From the NCBI GenBank assembly GCA_963790875.1, contig CAWBQT010000006.1, positions 558,001 through 622,000 of the forward strand: 64,000 nt of DNA, written 5' to 3'. Source of the DNA: AP-15 sp963790875. GTDB taxonomy: Bacteria > Pseudomonadota > Alphaproteobacteria > ATCC43930 > CGMCC-115725. Under the pieces are notes generated by a model. That model ran no database searches, was not told where the DNA came from, and worked only from the letters and a program-made list of their open reading frames with translations. The position numbers and the translations under genes were made by a program. Below are positions 1 through 7,925 of the stretch, one piece after another; the first letter of the stretch is position 1, and every line of letters starts with the position of its first letter.

Positions 1-531
1 CGCCAGATTGCGCTCGTGCGCCGCCTCGCCGGCCGTGCGCCAGCGCCGCAGCAGGAAAGCGGTAATCCCGGACCGTTCCGCGGCGAGCTGCAGCCGCCGG
101 CTCGTCACCGGCGGCAGCACGCCGACTTCGCCGACCACGGCAGCGATGCCGGGAGTTCGCAATCCTTCCTCCATCGCCCACAGGATCTCGGCATCGCGCA
201 TCGCTCGGACCAGAACGACCCGTTTGGGATCGAGCCCGCAGGCGGCCAGGCCCGGCCCGTAGATGTCGGCGCGCCGCAGACACCACAGCACGGTGCCGCC
301 CCGCTCGGCGAGCCGTCCGAGGATGCCGGCGGCAAAGGCGGCAGCGAGCGCGCCGTCTTCCTCGTCACCGCCCGCTCCCAGGATTTCATGCGAGGCGCCG
401 CGCGCGAGCCCGCCCTCCGGCAGGACGCGATCGATCGCATCAATGCCGAAAGGCAACACCCCATGTGCCGCCGCCGGCCGCTCGATCCGCCGCACGCTCT
501 CGCGCAGAGTAGGAAGAAGACCGCTCGACAT
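1..531 (-). CDS. imuA: ImuA-like SOS mutagenesis protein, 3' end cut by window edge
   Basis: The frame is open from ATG 531 to the window edge (177 codons seen). The protein begins MSSGLLPTLRESVRRIE and continues with LPFGIDAIDRVLPEGGLARG and HEILGAG, a RecA/SulA-like core typical of ImuA, the first gene of the imuA-imuB-dnaE2 translesion cassette. Family knowledge: ImuA, ImuB and DnaE2 together perform error-prone synthesis after DNA damage. imuB and dnaE2 would lie beyond the left edge and cannot be seen. The start is supported by a LexA-type box directly upstream, which places the gene in the SOS regulon. The long open frames on the opposite strand here are shadows. SulA-like cell-division inhibitors are the main alternative. 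Confidence 0.8.
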   Translation of the reverse strand, partial: MSSGLLPTLRESVRRIERPAAAHGVLPFGIDAIDRVLPEGGLARGASHEILGAGGDEEDGALAAAFAAGILGRLAERGGTVLWCLRRADIYGPGLAACGLDPKRVVLVRAMRDAEILWAMEEGLRTPGIAAVVGEVGVLPPVTSRRLQLAAERSGITAFLLRRWRTAGEAAHERNLA

Positions 532-546
532 GTTCCATGTTTGTTC
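532..546. promoter_or_regulatory. Alphaproteobacterial LexA (SOS) box
   Basis: GTTC at 532-535 and GTTC at 543-546 are separated by exactly seven bases, matching the alphaproteobacterial SOS box GTTC-N7-GTTC. It abuts the imuA start codon (529-531), so bound LexA would block initiation, or imuA may have a leaderless or very short leader transcript. Confidence 0.8.
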
Positions 547-1548
547 TACAATGGGCGCCGTGTCAACATCCGTTTCGAACACGACAACCGACGATTTTGT
601 GCTGGCGGCAGCAACCGCGGAATCACCCGTCCCAGCGCCGGCGCGGCCGAGACCGCACGGCGCAGCCGCTGTGCTACCCGGCGAATTTCGTGCCGCGAAG
701 TAGCTACTTTCTGGCGCAAAATCCGGCAGCCGACGTCTGCGTCGGCCGCGCCTCGGCTGCCCTGCTTTCGGATGCCCCGCTGAGGCCGGGCTCGATTGCC
801 CGGTCATCTTCAGACACACGCATTGCTTCCCCGGAAACTGGCTTGCGCCCTACCGCGCCTCATCCGGTGGCGCTAGGCTGTCACGCGCGATGGCAGAAGC
901 CGTTAAGATTTCCCAGTTCGATGGGAAAATACTGGGAATTTTTCGATTCTCCCTGCCGGCGCGCAAGCAAATTCAATAGCTTATCCGGCAAATTCCCGTA
1001 CCGCCGAGCGCACAAAAATTCGACATAACTGGGAATTAAATCAGCATAACTGGCAATTAAATCAGCTGAACTGGGAAATATAGGGAAATCACCGACCCGC
1101 CCCCCACCCCGGCAATCTGGCTAATAACATAGCCGATGATCTGGACTTAAATATCGCGGCGATGCCCGACCTAAACGCACCGGCGCCGGCGGAGCCAATC
1201 CGCCGAAACTGGGCTCCTTCTTTCGGTCGGCTTGCCGATCGCAACTGATCGAGGCGTTCTTCACCAACGGGCAGATTGTTGCCGATCCGAGGCGAGCGGC
1301 CGTACCGCTCTTGCGATGCGCACCTGACCGGGCCCTGAGTTTCGAAAGAGGTTCGGCTGCGCAGGACTTTACCGAAGCCATCAAGCTTCCCTGGTCACAT
1401 GGGAATATACCGGGAAAAAATCGCGCTCAGGCTCGACCCCGAAAAAAATGCAATCTTTATCACAAACTTGCGAACAAATTTCCCTAGCAGCGCAACAGGG
1501 AAATAAATCCGCCCGAACATGGAATTAAACGAATCAGAGTTTAACGAA
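547..1548. other. About 1 kb with no supportable gene; repeat-rich
   Basis: No frame here looks like a protein. The stretch contains many scattered TGGGAA/GGGAAAT words (for example near 900-945, 1029, 1071, 1397 and 1497) and two short tandem repeat clusters listed separately. The minus-strand frame at 1121-1384 (87 codons) has no recognisable motif and no good ribosome binding site. The region may be an eroded intergenic repeat element. Confidence 0.5.
1027..1080. repeat. Three 21-bp tandem units, AT-rich
   Basis: Units start at 1027, 1048 and 1069. The first two read aactgggaattaaatcagc and aactggcaattaaatcagc, followed by two variable bases. The third keeps aactgggaa and then diverges. 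The exact 21-bp spacing is two helical turns. Confidence 0.75.
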
Positions 1549-1568
1549 TCAGAAACGAATCAGAGTTT
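1528..1568. repeat. Short tandem repeat AACGAATCAGA(GTTT)
   Basis: Three direct copies: 1528-1542 (aacgaatcagagttt), 1543-1553 (aacgaatcaga) and 1554-1568 (aacgaatcagagttt). The last codons and the stop of the mscS frame lie inside this cluster. Confidence 0.8.
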
Positions 1569-2814
1569 GCGCGCCCGTGACGGGCGCGCAGGCTCGGTTG
1601 AAGGAACGCGTCTGACTGGATGGACTCGGAGGGTAGTGGGACGGGCCTATGGGGATTTCTACCGTGGCAGGTGGTCGGAGACGCGGTAGGAAGAAGCGGC
1701 CGGTGGGTTGAAAGGTTGCGCGGGCCTGATGATGGCTCGCTGATGCAAGCCGATTGGCTGCTGCGGTCGCTGCCGTGGGGCGATTTCCGATGATTTTGGG
1801 GTGGCGGCGGGCGAGCGCCGACGCTCCCGCGATGGAACGGTGGAGCGACAGCATGGGGTCGGCGGTGTGGGCGTCGGCAGCATGCTGGTGGTCACGGGCC
1901 TCGAACAACTTGTTTTGGGCGTTCGCCGATTGAGCGAGATCTTCCACGAAAAACGCAATGTCGAATTCTGTAAAAGCGCCGTTCATAGACTTTATTGTCA
2001 CTGTCGGCGCCGGCGACCTGACGATCAGCCGGCAATTCAGCACGGCATCCTCGAGGATCTCCTTACCCGACGATGGCGGCGCGTCGCTTTCGAGTTGAAT
2101 CGTTACGGTCACACCATGGATACCCGACGGCGAGCTTACGTTGATGATTTTCGCCTTGGCGATGGTGCTGTTCGGCACGATCGCCAAGTCCCGCTTTGCC
2201 GTCAGAACGTGCGTCGCCCGCCAGTTCGTCTCGATGACCCGTCCGTCGGTCCCGCCCTCTATGCTGATCCAATCACCGGGTCGATAGGGACGGCACATAT
2301 CCAATACGATGCCCGAAAACAGGTCGCTCAACGTGCTTTGCAGCGCCAGCCCGAGGACGATCGCGATCGCGCCCGAGGTCGCCAGCAGACCCCGGACCGG
2401 CAAGTCCAAGACGTAGGCGATGATGGCAAAGACGGCAGCGAGATAGATGACGCCGGCAAGAAGGTCTTGGATCAGCTTGTCTTGGTGCGGACGACGCTCG
2501 CTAACGATCAAGGCGCGCACGAGCGCCACCAGGAACCAGGCTGCCCATAGCCACCACGCGATCTTCAAGACGCCGTGAACGGCGTCGTGCAAGGTGTTGC
2601 CCGTCAGTCGTGTCGGATGATACGGAACAATACCGGCGTGCACGAAAGCAACGGTGAGAAGAATGAGGAATACAACCCGCACTGCGGCTCGCCCGACCGG
2701 GTATTTTCGAAACAGCAGATGCGAAGCGAGCCCGCCCAGAATAAACAGCGCAAGCACGATCGCGAGAGGATCCCGCAGCGCCGTCGCCGCGTGCGATATA
2801 CCGGGCATGCCCAT
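1549..2814 (-). CDS. MscS-family mechanosensitive channel protein
   Basis: This 421-residue frame carries an N-terminal set of membrane helices (about residues 12-150). The MscS pore/beta core follows, with GAIAIVLGLALQSTLSDLFSG at about 150-170 and then RPYRPGDWISIEGGTDG, which is diagnostic of small-conductance channels. Family role: a tension-gated inner-membrane channel. It begins 27 bp after the HlyD gene and is the last gene of the minus-strand efflux cassette. The final 110 or so residues, after NKLFEARDH, are low-complexity, resemble no MscS tail and run into a tandem repeat. The native 3' end has probably been lost by frameshift or stop loss. The core assignment is secure; function of the tail is doubtful. 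Confidence 0.82.
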   Translation of the reverse strand: MGMPGISHAATALRDPLAIVLALFILGGLASHLLFRKYPVGRAAVRVVFLILLTVAFVHAGIVPYHPTRLTGNTLHDAVHGVLKIAWWLWAAWFLVALVRALIVSERRPHQDKLIQDLLAGVIYLAAVFAIIAYVLDLPVRGLLATSGAIAIVLGLALQSTLSDLFSGIVLDMCRPYRPGDWISIEGGTDGRVIETNWRATHVLTAKRDLAIVPNSTIAKAKIINVSSPSGIHGVTVTIQLESDAPPSSGKEILEDAVLNCRLIVRSPAPTVTIKSMNGAFTEFDIAFFVEDLAQSANAQNKLFEARDHQHAADAHTADPMLSLHRSIAGASALARRHPKIIGNRPTAATAAANRLASASHHQARATFQPTGRFFLPRLRPPATVEIPIGPSHYPPSPSSQTRSFNRACAPVTGAQTLIRF

Positions 2815-2841
2815 CCTATTCCGGCTCTTTCCAAAAACCGG

Positions 2842-3753
2842 CTAGCGCGCCGCGGCCAGCCACCGATCGAGCGCGGCTGGGACTGCCCATCGCCGCGGCG
2901 GCGCTTCGACGACGACGGTGCAGGTCATGCCGCTGCTGATCAGGACCCCTTTCGGCACATGATCGATGTGGATGCGCACCGGGATGCGTTGGGCGAGCCT
3001 CACCCACTCGAAGGTCGGGTTGGGATCGGTCAACAGTTCGGGCCCGGCCGGATTGTCGCGGTCGGTGATGCCGCGGGCGATGTTCTCGACGTGACCCGAC
3101 AGAGCGGGCGCGCCGTCCATCAGGTAGATGCTCGCCCTTTCGCCCGGTTTCAGGACCGGGAGCTTGGTCTCCTCGAAATACGCCGTGATCCGGTAGGAGT
3201 CGCTGTCGATCAGCGCCATGACCTTGCCGCCGACCGAGGCGTATTGGCCGACATCGAGGGTCAGGTTGGTGACAAAGCCGTTGACCGGAGCACGCAGCAC
3301 GGTGCGGTCGAGGTTGAGCTGCGCCGTCGAGCGGTCGGCCAGCGCTTCTTGATAGGTGGCGGCGGCCGAGTTGGCGCTCAGTTCGGCGTTCTCCTTCGCC
3401 TCGTTCGAGATCGCGATCTGCGTCAGCTTGACGCGCCGTTCCGCCTGCTGCTCGGCGTTCTCCATATCGGCCTTGCGCTCGGCGACGGTCGCCTCGGCCA
3501 CCGCCAGGGCGCGCGTATAGCGGGCCTGGTCGATGACAAGTATCACCTCGCCTTTGTGAACGAACTGGTTGTCCTTGACCCTGACCTCGTCGACAAAGCC
3601 GGATACGTCCGGGGCAATGCCGACGGTGTCGGCCTCGACCCGGGCGTCGCGGGTCCATGGCGAGAAAAAGTAATAATCCCACAGTTCGTAGCCGCCGACG
3701 CAACCCGCGGCGACGAAGGCGAGGGTGAGGAGCAGGCGCGCAGCGGCTTTCAT
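2842..3753 (-). CDS. HlyD/AaeA-type membrane fusion (periplasmic adaptor) protein
   Basis: 303 residues. An N-terminal membrane anchor (about 5-22) is followed by the first lipoyl half-motif (PDVSGFVDEVRVKDNQFVHK), an alpha-hairpin of Ala/Glu-rich helices (about 75-140), and the second half-motif (RAPVNGFVTNLTLDVGQ). This is the adaptor layout of EmrA/AaeA proteins, which link an inner-membrane exporter to the periplasm or an outer-membrane channel. The start has a clear AAGGAAG ribosome site 9 bp after the DUF1656 stop. Gene order FUSC-DUF1656-HlyD matches the E. coli aaeB-aaeX-aaeA set for aromatic carboxylic acid efflux. Substrate here is unknown. Confidence 0.88.
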   Translation of the reverse strand: MKAAARLLLTLAFVAAGCVGGYELWDYYFFSPWTRDARVEADTVGIAPDVSGFVDEVRVKDNQFVHKGEVILVIDQARYTRALAVAEATVAERKADMENAEQQAERRVKLTQIAISNEAKENAELSANSAAATYQEALADRSTAQLNLDRTVLRAPVNGFVTNLTLDVGQYASVGGKVMALIDSDSYRITAYFEETKLPVLKPGERASIYLMDGAPALSGHVENIARGITDRDNPAGPELLTDPNPTFEWVRLAQRIPVRIHIDHVPKGVLISSGMTCTVVVEAPPRRWAVPAALDRWLAAAR

Positions 3754-3762
3754 CGAGCTTCC

Positions 3763-3963
3763 TTAGGGCTTGGTGATGAGAACGAGCCCGGCAAAAAGGC
3801 AGACAAAGAGAGCGAGCCGCACCAGCGGCGGATGCCAGACCAGGCGGTAAAGGCCGATCTTTGACGCCAACTTGTCGGCCAGGAGAAACAGCAGGATTGC
3901 CCCCAGAAAATAAAGGAGGAGTGAGGGGGCCAGCGCGCCGAAGAGGGGGACTTCACGCAGCAT
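3763..3963 (-). CDS. DUF1656 (AaeX-like) small membrane protein
   Basis: 66 residues with two hydrophobic segments (about 10-28 and 45-63) and the family pattern PLFG at the N-terminus. DUF1656 proteins nearly always sit between a FUSC exporter and an HlyD adaptor, as here. The gene starts 11 bp inside the end of the FUSC gene and stops 9 bp before the adaptor, so translation is probably coupled. Confidence 0.88.
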   Translation of the reverse strand: MLREVPLFGALAPSLLLYFLGAILLFLLADKLASKIGLYRLVWHPPLVRLALFVCLFAGLVLITKP

Positions 3964-6133
3964 TGGCAGATACTCTTTCTATTCGTTCGCCGGTGAGAAG
4001 GCCGGCGCCGCGCCCGATCTCGTCCTTGACACCGGCGAAGGCGACGAGGTTGTGCATCGCCGCCCGGGCCTGCCGGACGTCCGCCGCCCCATCGCGCAGT
4101 TCGGCGAGGCAACGCTCGACGGCTTCCTCCGCCGTTTGGCGGGCGGCGTCGATCGTTTGCGGGCGCGCCGCGCCGAGCAGCCGCGCGATTTTGCGCGCGA
4201 GGCCGCTGGCGGCGGACAGGGGGCGGGCCTCACGCACCCGGAGCAACTCGCGGCCGGTACTGACGAGGGCGACGCCATCGTCGAACGCGGCGACGTCGTC
4301 CGGCCGATCCTCCCTCAGATAGCCTCGAAACTGGTCGAGAGCTTCGGTCATTGCCGTCTCGAGCCCGACAGGCCTGATGCGCAGGCGTGGTGCTGCGACC
4401 TTGCGTAGCGCCGCGCGCATAACGCGCACGAAGCGGCGGCGCGCCGCTTCCGGCGTCTGCGGCGCCAGGATGGCCCAAAGCACCAGGGCCGTTGCCGCCG
4501 CGATGGCCGCGGCAACGGAGGTGTTGATAAGGTCCACCGGATCGTACACCATCCGGTCCTGGAAGGTGCCGGTCGAGGCAAACAGCAGTGCCGAAAAATA
4601 TCCGATCAGCATGGTCTTTTTGTGTCCCATCAAAAATGCACACAAGAACAGCATTGGCGCGACAACGATACTGAACATCGTAAATCCCTGAGCGAGAGGC
4701 AATAATACATCGATGATAATGAACGCCGGGATAGTCGAGATGACAAAGATTAAAGTAGCGGCGGCGGCAATCGGCACCGCAGGTGCCATTGTTGCGAGCC
4801 GCGTCGTTGCTATCGCAGCAAGGATTGCTGCCGTCGACCCGTGCGGCCAATCGGCGAGGATCCAGAACCCGCTGACGACGACGGCAAGTGCCGCCCGCAG
4901 TCCGATCCACAAGGCCGCCGCCGGATCGCTGCTGTGAGCAAACGCCGTCCGCCGTTGCGGTTTCCAGGCGGGGCCGGCGGCGTCGCAGGCTTCGGCAAAG
5001 GTGGTCAATAGGGTGAAGAACTCGCGCAGCCGAGCGATTACCGTCATGCGCCGGATCGTCTCGCCGTCGGGCAGCCGCGAACAATGGAGCAAGCGCCCGA
5101 TCAATGGGAGGCGCGCCCGCGCCCGGACCAGACCCTCGTTCAACGAGCCGGCATGGGTTGCCCCGGTGCGCCAGGATAGGATCGCAGACTTGGCTTCGGC
5201 GATTGCGTCGACGGCGACCGGTTCCTCGGTTTCGCTCGTTCCCTCCAGAGCGGCGAGCACACCGCGGAGCGACCATCCCGCCGGGAGAACGTCGATCAGC
5301 CCCGCATCGATGCGCCGAAAAATGCTGCTGCGGTCGCGGATCTCGCGATCCTCGAAGATTGCCGAAGCCCGCAGGTTCTCGATGGCGTTCGCCTGGACCA
5401 GCAGTTTTGCGCGCAATGGCGCGGTGTCGCCGCGCTCAAGAAGCGTAACGGCGTAGTCGGCCAGCGTCTGGCGAGCGTCGGCCACCGCCTGCCACTGTTG
5501 GCTCCCGAGCGTATCCGGCAGGACGATTCGGTTTATCGTTGCCGCCACGATTATGCCCAGACAGACCTCGGTGATCCGCCCGGTGGCGATGTAGAAGGCG
5601 TCTCCGGCGTCGAGCGCACCCGGAATGCCGACGATTGCGACGGTGTAGCCCGACAGGACAAAGCTGTAGGCGGCGAAGTTTCTCGCATATTGCGAGCCAA
5701 AGGCGCAAAGACCGATCCACAACGCGAGCGCGCCGAGGAAGAGAACGCGCTCCTGCGCGAAGAGCGCGACGAAAACGAGCGCCGCAGTGGCGCCGATCAC
5801 AGTCCCGATGATGCGATATAAGCTCTTCGCCAGGACCGACCCGCTCTGCTGCGGCTGCGAGACGATGAAGACGGTGAGCAGCGCCCAATACGGCTGATCG
5901 AGGTTGACGGTGAAGGCGACGAGGAGCGCGATCAGTCCCGAGGCCGTCGTCTTGGCCGCGAAAATCCACGGTATCCAGTTGGTGGCCGAGAACCGTCTCT
6001 CCCGGTCTGACGGACGTTTCCTGGCGACCTTTTCCGGCCTCGCGTGCTGTGGCGCGCATCGCATCGGCGCGACGTAACGCGGTGGCCCCGCCCGGGAGAG
6101 CCGACTGTCGGCGTAAGATGCGGACCCCTGCAT
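3953..6133 (-). CDS. FUSC-family (AaeB/YccS-like) aromatic acid exporter
   Basis: 726 residues from ATG 6133. An internal ATG at 6064 (protein MRCAPQ...) would give 703 residues and is equally plausible. Two blocks of membrane helices are visible, about residues 55-200 and 415-560, each followed by a long cytoplasmic portion. This is the duplicated FUSC layout (E. coli AaeB is about 655 residues). Family role: inner-membrane efflux of aromatic carboxylic acids or related compounds, driven by the proton gradient. The N-terminal block contains NLDQPYWALLTVFIVSQPQ, typical of the family. It overlaps the DUF1656 start by 11 bp and lies downstream of an MlaC-like gene on the same strand. Confidence 0.88.
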   Translation of the reverse strand: MQGSASYADSRLSRAGPPRYVAPMRCAPQHARPEKVARKRPSDRERRFSATNWIPWIFAAKTTASGLIALLVAFTVNLDQPYWALLTVFIVSQPQQSGSVLAKSLYRIIGTVIGATAALVFVALFAQERVLFLGALALWIGLCAFGSQYARNFAAYSFVLSGYTVAIVGIPGALDAGDAFYIATGRITEVCLGIIVAATINRIVLPDTLGSQQWQAVADARQTLADYAVTLLERGDTAPLRAKLLVQANAIENLRASAIFEDREIRDRSSIFRRIDAGLIDVLPAGWSLRGVLAALEGTSETEEPVAVDAIAEAKSAILSWRTGATHAGSLNEGLVRARARLPLIGRLLHCSRLPDGETIRRMTVIARLREFFTLLTTFAEACDAAGPAWKPQRRTAFAHSSDPAAALWIGLRAALAVVVSGFWILADWPHGSTAAILAAIATTRLATMAPAVPIAAAATLIFVISTIPAFIIIDVLLPLAQGFTMFSIVVAPMLFLCAFLMGHKKTMLIGYFSALLFASTGTFQDRMVYDPVDLINTSVAAAIAAATALVLWAILAPQTPEAARRRFVRVMRAALRKVAAPRLRIRPVGLETAMTEALDQFRGYLREDRPDDVAAFDDGVALVSTGRELLRVREARPLSAASGLARKIARLLGAARPQTIDAARQTAEEAVERCLAELRDGAADVRQARAAMHNLVAFAGVKDEIGRGAGLLTGERIERVSANAA

Positions 6134-6192
6134 GGCGGCGGCTCAGTTCTGTCCCGGCAGAATTGCCAGACAAGCGAACGGTATGTTGGTCA

Positions 6193-6858
6193 TCATGTTT
6201 TGGCGACGGTGCGGGTCAGCAGGTCGACCTTGCGGTTCAATGCCGAAATCAGGCCGTCGACACCCTCGCGCTGAAGGATCGAGTGGAATTCCGAGCGTTG
6301 CGTCGCCAGTTGGCTGATCGTGCCGTCGAGGTAGACATCGGAGATTTGCCAGGAACTTGAATTCTCGTGCATCCGATAATTGAGGGTCACCCAATCGCCG
6401 TCTGCTTTGACGATCCTGGTTTGCACGATCACTTCACTGCCGTAGGGTTGCTCGCCGGTGACCTGCAACTGCTGGCCGGAATAGCTGTCGAACCGGTCAG
6501 CGTAAGTCGCCGAGATGTAATGTCCAAAAGCCTCCGTCACCTGCTGCTGCTGCGCCGGCGAGAGCGTTGCCCATGACGGGCCGACCGCGAGCCTCGCCAT
6601 CGCGGGAATATCGAACAGCTTTTGGATCACGGGCGCCAACCTCGCATAACGTCCGCTTTGCCCGAGCGTTCGAGCGTCCTTCATCGTGCCCAGCAAGGTG
6701 CCGTAAAGGCTGCGCACGGTATTTTGCGGGTTGGTCGGAGGCGCCCCAGCAGCCACGCAGGGTGTGCCGGTCGCGAGCAGTATGGCGAAGCAAACTCCGC
6801 GCATTTTGGCAATGCGGCGACAGCGTGTGATCAACTGCTTCACGGTTCGACCTCCCAT
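6193..6858 (-). CDS. MlaC/Ttg2D/HpnM-family periplasmic lipid-binding protein
   Basis: 221 residues with a basic N-terminus and a hydrophobic signal segment ending near VAAGA (about residue 38). The mature part has the MlaC-family order: a helix with QKLFDIPAMARLAVGPSWATLSPAQQQQ, then GEQPYGSEVIVQTRIV and WQISDVYLDGTISQLATQR. Family role: shuttling phospholipids (Mla) or hopanoid-linked lipids (HpnM) between membranes. No MlaD/E/F genes are nearby. It is instead the first gene of an aromatic-acid exporter cassette, 60 bp upstream of the FUSC start, which suggests a solvent- or aromatic-stress role. Confidence 0.85.
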   Translation of the reverse strand: MGGRTVKQLITRCRRIAKMRGVCFAILLATGTPCVAAGAPPTNPQNTVRSLYGTLLGTMKDARTLGQSGRYARLAPVIQKLFDIPAMARLAVGPSWATLSPAQQQQVTEAFGHYISATYADRFDSYSGQQLQVTGEQPYGSEVIVQTRIVKADGDWVTLNYRMHENSSSWQISDVYLDGTISQLATQRSEFHSILQREGVDGLISALNRKVDLLTRTVAKT

Positions 6859-6978
6859 TCACATTCGTACCGGCGGCTGGTTCCTTCGCCCGGCCGCGCG
6901 CGGTGCGAGCAGAACGTCCAAATTCGGGTCGCTCAACTCGCCGGCAACCGAAGCGCGACTTTTCTGAGCCGATCCGCT

Positions 6979-7278
6979 TCAATGGATCGTGCTCGACGAA
7001 ATCGCAGTCGCTCTTGTTTGGGGCGCCCGCTGCGACGATCCACGACCGCGTTGGAGATGCTGGGGCGAAGTTACGGCCCCAAGGACATCCGCCAACAGCA
7101 GCCTTGCATAGAAGTCGCCGTGGCTCTCCAGGCTCGCAGCGACATTGGGATCCTCGGTAAAATAGCGACGCCGGACCGGATCCCAGCCGAACTCCGCGGC
7201 TTTTGGTGTGGCTCCGTCCTGCGGCCCGCACCGGTAATAGAACTGGTAAGTGTTGGGATCAAACCTGAGCTTCGGCAT
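6979..7278 (-). CDS. Small conserved-looking protein of unknown function
   Basis: 99 residues from ATG 7278, which is preceded by a strong GGGGAGAAGG site five bases upstream. That site decides this start although the frame is open further up. The N-terminal two-thirds (MPKLRFDPNTYQFYYRCG, then AEFGWDPVRRRYFTEDPNVA) resembles the short aromatic-rich module seen at the N-terminus of some helicase-like proteins. I do not assign a function. The last 30 residues look unstructured. Confidence 0.5.
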   Translation of the reverse strand: MPKLRFDPNTYQFYYRCGPQDGATPKAAEFGWDPVRRRYFTEDPNVAASLESHGDFYARLLLADVLGAVTSPQHLQRGRGSSQRAPQTRATAISSSTIH

Positions 7279-7374
7279 TGCCCTTCTCCCCGACAACGGC
7301 GCCATGGCGAGTGTTGTGGCTCGGCTACATTTGCGCCGCATTGCGCAATAGTCGAGTGAGGCGACGTTAATCCC

Positions 7375-7390
7375 GGTGAGTTGTGGTGAG
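7375..7390. repeat. GGTGAGTTGTGGTGAG dispersed repeat, copy 1
   Basis: Perfect copy of a 16-base motif found again at 8959-8974, as variants at 7890-7905 and (interrupted) 40512-40537, and in reverse complement (one mismatch) at 14370-14385 and 17644-17659. Most copies lie at the edges of duplicated segments. Confidence 0.75.
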
Positions 7391-7410
7391 ACTGGGAACT
7401 GCGCGCTCGG

Positions 7411-7540
7411 ATCAATACCGATAAACACTGCGGCGGGGTTTGCGACCGAGGTGACCTGCACGCACCATCTCCTCGAGCAGCGGCCACGGACGTATTTCGG
7501 GTCGGCGAGCTCATCGCAAATCGTCTGCATGGCGCGATGG
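7411..7540 (-). pseudogene. 3'-terminal fragment of a 3-hydroxyacyl-CoA dehydrogenase gene
   Basis: On the minus strand this reads MQTICDELADPKYVRGRC and on to ANPAAVFIGID. It aligns with the end of the intact gene at 7926 (MQTIYDEFGNSKYRPCP to TRRGVYRY and stop). The stop codon has been lost, so the frame runs on. Only about 40 codons are present and the dinucleotide-binding domain is absent, so it cannot be functional. Confidence 0.75.
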
Positions 7541-7597
7541 CCGGCGGCCCCAGGATCCAACCGGGCGGCCGCGTCCTCCTCGGCAGCATGCGCCGGT

Positions 7598-7786
7598 TCA
7601 CCTGTGCTCATTGGATGCTGCCTCGAGTGCGGCAGCTTCCTTCTCCAATTTTGCCGCTAGTCGCAGACGCGCCTCACAGACCGTCGGATTGCCGGCCTCT
7701 CCGGCAAATTTCAAGTAGCAAGCGGCAATCTCGCGCAAGCCGAGCGCCGCCTCATGCCTGGCATCGTCCTTGTCGATCGTCGTCAT
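7598..7786 (-). CDS. Small hypothetical protein, helical
   Basis: 62 residues from ATG 7786, chosen because GGGAG lies six bases upstream. Two longer starts exist at 7798 and 7825. The sequence (MTTIDKDDARHEAALGLREI, later LRLAAKLEKEAAALEAASN) is predominantly helical and ends in a short coiled-coil-like stretch. It has no membrane segment and I do not recognise the family. It lies upstream of the hbd remnant on the same strand. Confidence 0.45.
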   Translation of the reverse strand: MTTIDKDDARHEAALGLREIAACYLKFAGEAGNPTVCEARLRLAAKLEKEAAALEAASNEHR

Positions 7787-7925
7787 CGGATCTCCCATAC
7801 CGCTGCGCTTCCAGCAGGACGTCATCGGAATTGGCCCGGGTACATTTGCGCCGCATTGCGCAACAATCGAGTGAGGTGGTGCGAGCGCTGGTAAGTCGTG
7901 GTGAGAGCGTTCCGACGCACGGCGG

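Larger units (their letters stand above)
7326..7540. repeat. Degenerate tandem duplicate of the hbd 3' end (distal unit)
   Basis: This block matches 7841-8052. The two share a 23-bp identity at 7326-7348 and 7841-7863, a GTGAG motif and then the last 40 codons of the dehydrogenase gene. The matching is clear but imperfect, so the duplication is old. Confidence 0.75.

Noticed and set aside
16..783. 255-codon plus-strand open frame over imuA
   Set aside because: Shadow of the GC-rich imuA frame; low-complexity, no ribosome site, and the minus-strand reading is clearly ImuA with a LexA box.
1121..1384. 87-codon minus-strand frame
   Set aside because: No family pattern, no ribosome site and located in a repeat-rich non-coding stretch.
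1027..1568. Short repeats as a CRISPR array
   Set aside because: Units are contiguous with no unique spacers and no cas genes nearby.
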